A stretch of 64,000 bases of DNA from Liolophura sinensis. Taxonomy: Eukaryota; Mollusca; Polyplacophora; Chitonida; Chitonidae. The stretch is taken from positions 1 through 64,000 of the forward strand of contig NW_027017956.1 in assembly GCF_032854445.1 (NCBI RefSeq), in the 5' to 3' direction. Below, piece by piece: positions 1-9,000 of the stretch (positions within the stretch are counted from its first letter, which is position 1; each line of letters starts with the position of its first letter). The notes below the pieces were generated by a model. It worked only from the letters and a program-made list of their open reading frames with translations. It had not been told where the DNA came from and did not search any database. A program made the translations under genes and the position numbers.

Positions 1-495
1 ATTAATCATTGTAATAGCATGTTCAGTTACAAAGTGAACATTGTAATCCTTATAATTGCATGTTCAGTTACAAGATGAACATTGTAATCATTATAAAAAC
101 ATCATCAGTTCCAAGGTGAACATTGTAATCAGTATCCAAGCATGCTCAGTTGCGAAATGGACATTGTAATCATTGCAATAGCATATTCAGTTACAAGATG
201 AGCAATGTAATCATTATAATAGCATGCTCAATTACAAGATGAAGATTGTAATTCGTATAATAGCATGCTCAGTTACAACATGAACATTGTAATCATTATA
301 ATAGCATGTTCAGTTACAAGATGAACATTGTAATCAGTATAATAGCATGCTCAGTTACAAAATTAATATTTTAATTATTACACTAGTATGCCCAGTTACA
401 AGATGAACATTGTAATCAGTATAATAGCGTGCTCAGTTACAAGATGAGCAATGTAATCATTATAATAGCATGTTCAGATACCAGATGAACATTGT
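1..495 (+). repeat. 41-bp satellite array 0 (partial, right end only)
   Basis: Tandem 41-bp monomers of the form catgttcagttacaagatg...attgtaatcattataatag, with few gaps. The left edge is cut by the window. It ends in the constant terminal block seen before almost every module: monomers containing ttacaacatgaac, aatcagtataatag, aaattaatattttaatt, tatgcccag, gatgagcaatg and finally ttacc/ttac-agatgaacattgtaag. The preceding monomers (gatgaagattgtaattcg) place it in terminal class T1, shared with the arrays ending at 12438, 26102, 35224, 37665 and 63223. Confidence 0.95.
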
Positions 496-1392
496 AAGAA
501 TTATTTTTAGAATAAATCGCTTCCAAACTCTGGTATATTCACCTTAGTTTAACTAAACGCCATCATATCGTATTTATGTTAATTACATGTAATATTGTAA
601 TAGGCATGTTCTTAAGTCAAGTGGCCCTTTGTTAGACTGTTTAGCCTTTCAAAACGGAAACTACAGGTATGCATATTTAAGAGAACTTATGTTTGTCCTT
701 TTTTAAAACCATTTTCTTCATTCCTCAATGAAAAATACATGCATTGTTTCGCACCCCTATTTGCAGCGTTCTGGCAAGGGGCCAAATGTGTAGAATACGA
801 TATCTGTGAAATTAATCTGACTGCAATAAAATCAGAAAATTCGACCCCAATTCTTTTATGGTTTTCTCTACGGTTCTTCTATATCGGGACTAGTCTTGCT
901 GACAATGGTAACTGATGCTCGTCGGCAGGTACACGTACGTTAATGAGATCAATAACTTTGTGTCTTTCTTTCAGGACAAATATGTAACTTATTAAACTAA
1001 CGGTTTTGACAGATAAATGTAACAGCTCTGTGATCTCATCATGTTAGAAATGAAATAAAAAATGCGATATAGACGTACTTGAGCTCCTAATATGTTTTTT
1101 CCAGAGTGCTTACGGTGGACTTCGTTTGGATTCTGTGAGGGTTTTGATAGGTCTGTTATATGTTAATTCTGTATTACTGAAAACTCGCTCCACTAACATT
1201 ATATATACAAACATGTATGCTTAAAGCCTTCCTTTCACTAGGAAATAAAATAGCCTGAGTAGGAGCCTTGTCAGGTGGGGTTATGTATGGGAGGACTAAG
1301 GTTTGCCTGAAGTGAAAGACATAGGTACAGTAAATGGCGCAGAGACATACATGTCTTTACAGATAAATGTTATCTGATCGTCAGTTGCACAG
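496..1392 (+). repeat. Module core, copy 1 (897 bp)
   Basis: Non-satellite sequence repeated 15 times in the window in the same orientation. No open reading frame of useful length and no transposase, reverse transcriptase or structural RNA motif is recognisable. Visible small structures are a near-palindrome TTAGTT-T-AACTAA at about 544-556, an ACGTACGT palindrome near 933, and a hairpin-like ttcct/aggaa near 1230. The last 49 bp (1344-1392) are the first unit of a 50-bp tandem duplication that flanks the SINE, and 1382-1392 is the left target-site duplication. Shared private variants (caaggggcc, ttaattctg) link it to core copy 8; tttgtgtctttc links it to copy 9. Confidence 0.9.
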
Positions 1393-1747
1393 ACCGGCCC
1401 GGATAGCACAGTTGGTAGAGCGTCCGCTTCGGGACCGGTAGATCCAGGATCAATCCTTGGTCGAGTCACACCTAAGACTTTAAAAGAGGAAGTTGTGACT
1501 TCCTCGTTTGGCGTTCAGCATGAAGGGGGATAGTGCAACGACTGGTTGACCCGTTTCAGTATAATGGCTCGGGCGGGGCGGCTTACTTGCCTTCGGTAAG
1601 TCGTCTCAGTGATGCAGCACTAAATAAAAGAGCGGTGAAAATCCGTCCTGCAACAAGGAGTGCATGCACCCTAATGATTCCTTCGTCGTCATATGACTGA
1701 AAAATTGTTGAGTACGACGTTAAACCCCAAGCACTCACTCACTCACT
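1393..1747 (+). mobile_element. tRNA-derived SINE, copy 1 (alpha subtype, 12-bp internal deletion)
   Basis: Short interspersed element, a non-autonomous retroposon that depends on a LINE for movement. The 5' head looks like a tRNA: an A box (tagcacagttgg, 1404-1415) matching TRGYNNARNNGG and a B box (gatcaatcc, 1448-1456) matching GWTCRANNC. The body holds an 8-bp inverted repeat gaggaagt/acttcctc (1486-1505) and a second hairpin around cttgccttcggtaag. The 3' end is gttaaaccccaagc followed by an (ACTC)n tail, a form I associate with molluscan SINEs. It is flanked by TCAGTTGCACAG at 1381-1392 and 1747-1758. Relative to other copies it lacks 12 bp (gcacattaaacg) near 1660. Alpha subtype: gttgtgac, aaggggga, cagtataat, gcagcacta. 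Confidence 0.88.
1404..1456 (+). promoter_or_regulatory. Internal Pol III promoter of SINE copy 1 (A and B boxes)
   Basis: The A box at 1404-1415 fits the consensus at every fixed position; the B box at 1448-1456 fits GWTCRANNC. Their spacing of about 32 bp is that of tRNA genes. The same two boxes are present 11 and 55 bases after the start of the other SINE copies, apart from one-base shifts in copy 5. Whether any copy is transcribed cannot be told from sequence. Confidence 0.7.
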
Positions 1748-1816
1748 CAGTTGCACAGCGACATACATGTCTATACAGAAAAAACGCTATCTGATCGCAG
1801 TCAGTGTAAAATTCCT
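1748..1816 (+). repeat. Right target-site duplication and second 50-bp unit, copy 1
   Basis: CAGTTGCACAG (1748-1758) repeats the bases just left of the SINE. The sequence from 1760 (gacatacatgtctatacag...tatctgatcg) matches 1344-1392 (gacatacatgtctttacag...tatctgatcg) with a few substitutions and a short indel. Removing the SINE and one target copy leaves two 50-bp tandem units. Copy 1 alone reads cagaaaaaacgctatc where the other L modules read cagaaaaatgctatc. Confidence 0.8.
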
Positions 1817-1947
1817 GACGGTGTTTACTGTGCAGCAGAGATTCAGGATGGTGCTTACTGTGTAGCAGTGTTTCAGGATGGTATTTACTGTGCAGCAGAG
1901 ATTCAGGATGGTGTTTACGGTGCAACAGAGATTCAGTATGGTGTTAA
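1817..1947 (+). repeat. 30-bp minisatellite, copy 1
   Basis: About 4.4 units of a 30-bp repeat, gatggtgtttactgtgcagc followed by agagattcag. Because 30 is a multiple of three and the unit lacks stops in one frame on each strand, it reads as a ten-residue repeat both ways (DGVYCAAEIQ forward). I do not regard it as coding. Copy 1 carries gcagtgtttcag where other L modules have gcagagtttcag. Confidence 0.88.
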
Positions 1948-2472
1948 TTGATTTAATCAACGATTCAGGAAAACACAGTGATCCAGGTTTAGAAGCTTCA
2001 GGTTATATTAATATCTTGAAGTAATGATACTGCGTTGCTTGAAACCATTTAAACATCCGAATTCCACTGACTCTGTCAACACGCTGGATGAAAGAATATA
2101 TTGGAGTGAAATCAGATAGAGAAACACATGATTTTCTATCGGCCTCACAACGTTTTACATTTTACTTACTTATTTAATTTTTGTTTGAGGAGGGCCTCAG
2201 TTACCGAGGGGGTCAGCACGCCATCGCCCTCTGTAATCCCACATGGAACACTGGGGTTAGAGCTGATTTCCTAGCTGGCACCATCTTTTAAGTGCCAATA
2301 TTGAGAAATGCCTTCTATTTCTTCTCAACGATCAACGGTACAAAGACGCAGTTTGGACCAAATACACGCTAAAAAGCTCATCTTATCCCCACACATTATC
2401 CACACTAAATCTTTCATTTTTCCCCTCAGCTGAAACAGACTAAATCCAGTTAAAGAGACTCGTGTCTTATGA
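1948..2472 (+). repeat. L-specific segment, copy 1 (525 bp)
   Basis: Present only in L modules, always 525 bp. It starts with a near-palindrome TTGATT-T-AATCAA, has a pyrimidine/AT patch (tacttacttatttaattttt) near 2165, and a 6-bp hairpin TGGCAC/GTGCCA at 2276-2297. The first TTTT run after the SINE, a possible Pol III stop, lies at 2132-2135. No gene or known element is recognised. Copy 1 has agctgaaacagac and gacgcagttt where most copies have agctgaaatagac and gatgcagttt. Confidence 0.85.
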
Positions 2473-4750
2473 TAGCATGCTCAGTTACAAGATAAACATT
2501 GTAAACATTATATTATCACGCTCACTTACAAGGAAAACATTGTAATCATTATAATAGAAAGCTCAGTTACAAGACGAAAATTGTAATCATAATAGCATGT
2601 TCAGTTACAAGATGAATATTGTAATCATTATAATAACATCATCAGTTACAAAATGAACATTGTATTCATTATATTAGCACGTTCAATTACAACATGAACA
2701 TTGTAATCATTATAATAGCATGCTCAGTTACAAGATGAACATTGTAAACAGTATAATAGCGTGCCCATTTACAAAATGAACATTGTCATCATTATAATAG
2801 CATGCTAAGTTACAAGATGAACATTGTAATCATTATAAAAACATCATCAGTTACAAGGTGAACATTATAATCAGTATAAAAGCATGCTCAGTTGCAAAAT
2901 GAACATTGTAATCATTATAATAGCATGTTCAGTTACAAGGTGAACATTGTAATTATTATAAAAACATGCCCAGTTACAAAATGAACATTGTAATACTTCT
3001 AATAGCATGTTCAGTTACGAAGTGAACATTGTAATCATTATAATAGCATGCTCAGTTTCAAGATAAACATTGTAATCATTATAATATCATTTTCAGTTGC
3101 AAGATGAAGATTGTAATCGACATAATAGCATGTTCAGTTACAAGATGAACATTGTAATCATTGTAATAGCATGTTCAGTTACAAAGTGAACATTGTAATC
3201 CTTATAATTGCATGTTCAGTTACAAGATGAACATTGTAATCATGATAAAAACATCATCAGTTGCAAGGTGAACATTGTAATCAGTATACAAGCATGCTCA
3301 GTTGCAAATTGGACATTGTAATCATTACAATAGCATATTCAGTTACAAGATGAACATTGTAATCATTATAATCAAGTGCTCAGTTACAAGGTGAACATTA
3401 TAATCATTACAATAGCGTGCTCAGTTACAAGATGAACATTGTAATCATTATAAAAACATGCCCAGTTACAAGATAAACATTGTAATAGTTAAAATAGCAT
3501 GATCAGTTACGAAGTGAACATTGTAATTATTATAATATCATTTTCAGTTGCAAGATAAACATTGTAATCAGTATACAAGCATGCTCAGTTGCAAGATAAA
3601 CATTGTAATCATTACATTAGCATATTCACTTACAAGATGAATATTGTAATCATTATAATAACATCATCAGTTACAAAGTAAACATTGTATTCATTATATT
3701 AGCACGTTCAATTACAAGATGAACATTGTAATCATTATAAAAGCATGTTCAGTTACAAGGTGAACACTGTAATTTTTATAAAAACATGCTCAGTTACAAG
3801 ATGAACATTCTAATCATTATAATAGCATGTTCATTTACAAGGTGGACATTGTAAGTATAAAAGCATGCTCAGTTGCAAAATGGACATTGTAATCATTACA
3901 TAAGCATATTTAGTTACAAGATGAATATTGTAATCATTATATAAACATCATCAGTTACAAAATGAACATTGTATTCATTATATTAGCACGTTCAATTACA
4001 GGATGAACATTGTAATCATTATATATCATGCTCAATTGCAAGATAAGATTGTAATCGACATAATAGCATGTTCAGTTACAAGATGAACATTGTAATCATT
4101 GTAATAGCATGATCAGTTACAAAGTGAACATTGTAATCCTTATAATTCCATGTTTCAGTACAAGATGAACGTTGTAATCATTATAAAAACATCATCAGTT
4201 CCTAGGTGAACATTGTAATCAGTATACAAGCATGCTCAGTTGCAAAATGGACATTGTAATCATTGCAATAGCATATTCAGTTACAAGATGAACATTGCAA
4301 TCATTATAATAATGTGCTCAGTTACAAGGAGAACATTGAAATCATTACAATAGCGTGCTCAGTTACAAGGTGAACATTGTAATCATTATAAAAACATGCC
4401 AGTTACAAGATGAACATTGTAATAGTTAAAATAGCATGCTCAAATACAAGATGAGCAATGTAATCATTATAATAGCATGCTCAATTACAAGATGAAAATT
4501 GTAATTCGTATAATAGCATGCTCAGTTACATCATGAACATTGTAATCATTATAATAGCATGTTTAGTTACAAGATGAACCATTGTAATCAGTATAATAGC
4601 ATTGCTCAGTTACAAAATTAATATTTTAATTATTACACTAGTATGCCCAGTTACAAGATGAACATTGTAATCAGTATAATAGCGTGCTCAGTTACAAGAT
4701 GAGCAATGTAATCATTATAATAGCATGTTCAGTTACCAGATGAACATTGT
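2473..4750 (+). repeat. 41-bp satellite array 1 (2278 bp)
   Basis: Follows an L module and so starts with the L-type lead monomers (aacattgtaaacattatatt, cacgctcactt, tagaaagctcag). It lacks the divergent gcgtcaacgg monomer. A junction in which cagtatacaagcatgctcag lies between two gcaagataaac monomers (about 3549-3605) recurs at the same offset in array 7. Terminal class T2 (catgctcaaatacaagatg, then gatgaaaattg). One-base indels become frequent after about 4140 (catgtttcagtac, gatgaaccattg, agcattgctc). Confidence 0.95.
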
Positions 4751-5651
4751 AAGAATTATTTTTAGAATAAATCGCTTCCAAACTCTGGTATATTCACCTT
4801 AGTTTAACTAAACGCCATCATATCGTATTTATGTTAATTACATGTAATATTGTAATAGGCATGTTCTTAAGTCAAGTGGCCCTTTGTTAGACTGTTTAGC
4901 CCTTTCAAAACGAAAAATACAGGTATGCATATTTAAGAGAACTTAAGTTTGTCCTTTTTTAAACCATTTTCTTCATTCCTCAATGAAAAAATACATGCAT
5001 TGTTTCGCACCCCTATTTGCAGCGTACTGGCAATGGGCCAAATGTGTAGAATACGATATCTGTGAAATTAATCTGACTGCAATAAGATCAGAAAATTCGA
5101 CCCCAATTCTTTGATGGTTTTCTCTACGGTTCTTCTATATCGGGACTAGTCTTGCTGACAATGGTAACTCATGCTCGTCGGCAGGTACACGTACGTTAAT
5201 GAGATCAATAACTTTGTCTCTTTCTTTCAGGACAAATATGTAACTTATTAAACTAACGGTTTTGACAGATAAATGTTTACAGCTCTGTGATCTCATCATG
5301 TTAGAAATGAAAATAACAAATGCGATATAGACGTACTTGAGCTCCTAATATGTTTTTTCCAGAGTGCTTACGGTGGACTTCGTTTGGATTCTGTGAGGGT
5401 TTTGATAGGTCTGTTATATGTTAATTGTGTATTACTGAAAACTCGCTCCACTAATATTATATGTACAAACATGTTTGCTTAAAGCCTTCCTTTCACTAGG
5501 AAATAAAATAGCCTGAGTAGGAGCCTTGTCAGGTGGGGTTATGTATGGGAGGACTAAGGTTTGCCTGAAGTGAAAGACATAGGTACAGTAAATGGCGCAG
5601 AGACATACCATGTCTTTACAGATAAATGTTATCTGATCGTCAGTTGCACAG
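4751..5651 (+). repeat. Module core, copy 2 (901 bp)
   Basis: Four bases longer than the norm because of one-base insertions (gccctttcaa, gaaaaaatac, atgtttacag, gaaaataac, cataccatg), partly offset by losses. Shares aacgaaaaatac with copy 11 and the variant catgtttgcttaaag with copies 10 and 14. A 98-codon reverse-strand reading frame at 5432-5728 exists only because of these indels and is not a gene. Confidence 0.9.
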
Positions 5652-6017
5652 ACCGGCCCGGATAGCACAGTTGGTAGAGCGTCCGCTTCGGGACCGGCAG
5701 ATCCAGGATCAATCCTTGGTCGAGTCACACCTAAGACTTTAAAAGAGGAAGTTGTGACTTCCTCGTTTGGCGTTCAGCATGAAGGGGATAGTGCAACGAC
5801 TGGTTGACCCGTTTTAGCATAATGGCTCGGGCGGGGCGGCTTACTTGCCTTCGGTAAGTCGTCTCAGTGATGCAGCACTAAATAAAAGAGCGGTGAAAAT
5901 CCGTCCTGCAACAAGGAGGCACATTACACGTGCATGCACCCCAATGATTCCTTCGTCGTCATATGACTGAAAAATTGTTGAGTACGACGTTAAACCCCAA
6001 GCACTCACTCACTCACT
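5652..6017 (+). mobile_element. tRNA-derived SINE, copy 2 (mosaic subtype)
   Basis: Combines alpha-like gttgtgac and gcagcacta with beta-like gaaggggata, cattacacg and ccccaatg. It is the only copy with a TTTT run inside the body (5812-5815, cccgttttagcat), which would be expected to stop Pol III early. Module type S: after cagttgcacagcgacatacat the sequence enters satellite at 6039. Confidence 0.86.
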
Positions 6018-6038
6018 CAGTTGCACAGCGACATACAT
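6018..6038 (+). repeat. S-module remnant after the SINE, copy 2
   Basis: Right target-site duplication plus gacatacat, all that remains here of the second 50-bp unit. The next base begins satellite (acaagatgaagattg). The same junction occurs in the eight S modules (satellite from 6039, 20896, 24931, 36505, 38944, 44663, 46658, 60627), so the 30-bp minisatellite, the 525-bp segment and the lead monomers were lost together. Confidence 0.85.
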
Positions 6039-9000
6039 ACAAGATGAAGATTGTAATCGACATAATGGCATGTTCAGTTACAAAATGAACATTGTAATCA
6101 TTGTAATAGCATGTTAAGTTACAAAGTGAACATTGTAATCCTTATAATTGCATGTTCAGTTACAAGATGAACATTGTGATCATTATAAAAACATCATCAG
6201 TTGCAAGGTGAACATTGTAATCAGTATACAAGCATGCTCAGTTGCAAAAATGGACATTGTAATCATTACAATAGCATATTCAGTTACAAGATGAACATTG
6301 TAATCATTATAATAATGTGCTCAGTTACAAGGTGAACATTGTAATCATTACAATAGCGTGCTCAGTTACAAGATGAACATTGTAATCATTATAAAAACAT
6401 GCCCAGTTACAAGATGAACATTGTAATAGTTAAAATAGCGTGCTCAGTTACAAGATGAACATTGTAATCATTATAAAAACATGCCCAGTTACAAGATGAA
6501 CATTGTAATAGTTAAAATAGCATGATCAGTTACGAAGTGAACATTGTAATCATTATAATAGCATGCTCAGTTGCAAGATAAACAATGTAATCATTATAAT
6601 ATCATTTTCAGTTACAAGATGAAGATTGTAATCGACATAATAGCATGTTCAGTTACAAGATGAACATTGTAATCATTGTAATAGCATGTTCAGTTACAAA
6701 GTAAACATTGTAATCATTATAATAGCGTCAACGGTTACAAAATCACCATTGTAATTAATATAATAGCATGCTCAGTTACAAAATGAATATTTCAATCATT
6801 ATATTAGCATATTTCATTACAAGATGAACATTGTAATCATTATAAAAACATCATCAGTTACAAGGTGAACATTGTAATCAGTATAAAAGCATGCTCAGTT
6901 GCAAAATGGATATTGTAATCATTACATTAGCATATTCACTTACAAGATGAACATTGTAATTATTATAATAATGTGCTCAGTTACAAGGTGAACAATGTAA
7001 TCATTGTAAAAGCATGTTCAGTTACAAAGTGAACATTGTATTCCTTATAATTGCATGTTCACTTTCAAAGTGAACATTGTAATCATTATAAAAACATCAT
7101 CAGTTGCAAAGTGAAAAGTGTAATCAGTATACAAGCATGCTCAGTTGCAAAATGGACATTGTAATCATTACAATAGCATATTCAGTTACAAGATGAACAT
7201 TGTAATCATTATAATAATGTGCTCAGTTACAAGGTGAACAATGTAATCATTGTAATAGCATGTTCAGTTACAAAGTGAACATTGTAATCCTTATAATTGC
7301 ATGTTCAGTTACAAGATGAACATTGTAATCATTATAAAAAGTAAACAGTTTCAAGGTGAACATTGTAATCAGTATACAAGCATGCTCAGTTGCAAAATGG
7401 ACATTATAATCATTACATTAGCATATTCACTTACAAGATGAATATTGTAATTATTATAATAACATCATCAGTTACAACATAAGCATTGTATTCATTATAT
7501 TAGCTCGTTGACTTACAAGATAAACATTGTAATCATTATAAAAGCATGTTCAGTTACAAGGTGAACATAGTAATCATTTTAAAAACATGCTCAGTTGCAA
7601 GATGAAGATTGTAATCGACATAATAGCATGTTCAGTTACAAGATGAACATTGTAATCATTATAAAAACATCATCAGTTGCAAAGTGAACATTGTAATCAG
7701 TATACAAGCATGCTCAGTTGCAAGATAAACATTGTAATCATTACATTAGCATATTCACTTACAAGATGAATATTGTAATCATTATAATAACATCATCAGT
7801 TACAAAGTAAACATTGTATTCATTATATTAGCACGTTCAATTACAAGATGAACATTGTAATCATTATAAAAGCATGTTCAGTTACAAGTTGAACATTGTA
7901 ATCTTTGTAATAGCATGTTCAGTTACAAGGTGGACATTGTAAGTATAAAAGCATGCTCAGTTGCAAAATGGACATTGTAATCATTACATAAGCATATTCA
8001 GTTACAAGATGAATATTGTAATCATTATAATTAACATCATCAGTTACAAAATGAACAATGTATTCATTATATTAGCACGTTCAATTACAAGATGAACATT
8101 GTAATCATTATAATATCATGCTCAGTTGCAAGATGAAGATTGTTATCGACATAATAGCATGTTCAGTTACAAGATGAACATTGTAATCATTGTAATAGCA
8201 TGTTCAGTTACAAAGTAAACATTGTAATCATTATAATAGCGTCAACGGTTACAAAATCACCATTGTAATTAATATAATAGCATGCTCAGTTACAAAATGA
8301 ATATTTCAATCATTATATTAGCATATTTCATTACAAGATGAACATTGTAATCATTATTATAGCATATGTAGTTACAAGATGAACATTGTAATCATTATAA
8401 AAACATCATCAGTTACAAGGTGAACATTGTAATCAGTATAAAAGCATGCTCAGTTGCAAAATGGATATTGTAATCATTACATTAGCATATTCACTTACAA
8501 GATGAACATTGTAATTATTATAATAATGTGCTCAGTTACAAGGTGAACAATGTAATCATTGTAATAGCATGTTTAGTTACAAAGTGAACATTGTATTCCT
8601 TATAATTGCATGTTCACTTTCAAAGTGAACATTGTAATCATTATAAAAACATCATCAGTTGCAAAGTGAAAATTGTAATCAGTATACAAGCATGCTCAGT
8701 TGCAAAATGGACATTGTAATCATTACAATAGCATATTCAGTTACAAGATGAACATTGTAATCATTATAATAATGTGCTCAGTTACAAGGTGAACAATGTA
8801 ATCATTGTAATAGCATGTTCAGTTACAAAGTGAACATTGTAATCCTTATAATTGCATGTTCAGTTACAAGATGAACATTGTAATCATTATAAAAAGTAAA
8901 CAGTTTCAAGGTGAACATTGTAATCAGTATACAAGCATGCTCAGTTGCAAAATGGACATTGTAATCATTACATTAGCATATTCACTTACAAGATGAATAT

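Noticed and set aside
929-974. Small intron (ggcag|gtacac ... tttctttcag|gac) in the core
   Set aside because: The signals are conserved among cores, but 46 bp is too short for a usual metazoan intron and there is no coding sequence on either side.
1394-1466. tRNA gene
   Set aside because: A and B boxes are tRNA-like, but the sequence continues without a break into a SINE body with (ACTC)n tail and target-site duplications, and lacks a convincing acceptor stem.
1948-2472. Degraded transposon or gene fragment in the 525-bp segment
   Set aside because: It is somewhat richer in GC than the satellite and has small hairpins, but no coding similarity or terminal repeats that I can recognise. Left as an unclassified segment.
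496-2472. Helitron-like element with internal tandem repeats (as in some bivalve elements)
   Set aside because: No clear TC...CTRR ends with a terminal hairpin at the module or array borders, and modules are tandem rather than dispersed within this window. It remains possible for the origin of the unit.
2473-2560. Hormone-receptor-type half sites (TGTTCA ... TGAACA) in each monomer
   Set aside because: The spacing of the inverted halves is far wider than in known response elements, and chance similarity in a repeated AT-rich unit is enough to explain it.
2473-4750. CRISPR array
   Set aside because: The 41-bp units abut each other without unique spacers, the host appears eukaryotic, and there are no cas genes.
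5432-5728. Reverse-strand frames of 98 codons here and 79 codons at 60147-60386
   Set aside because: They span the core/SINE border, exist only in copies with one-base indels, and are interrupted in the other copies.
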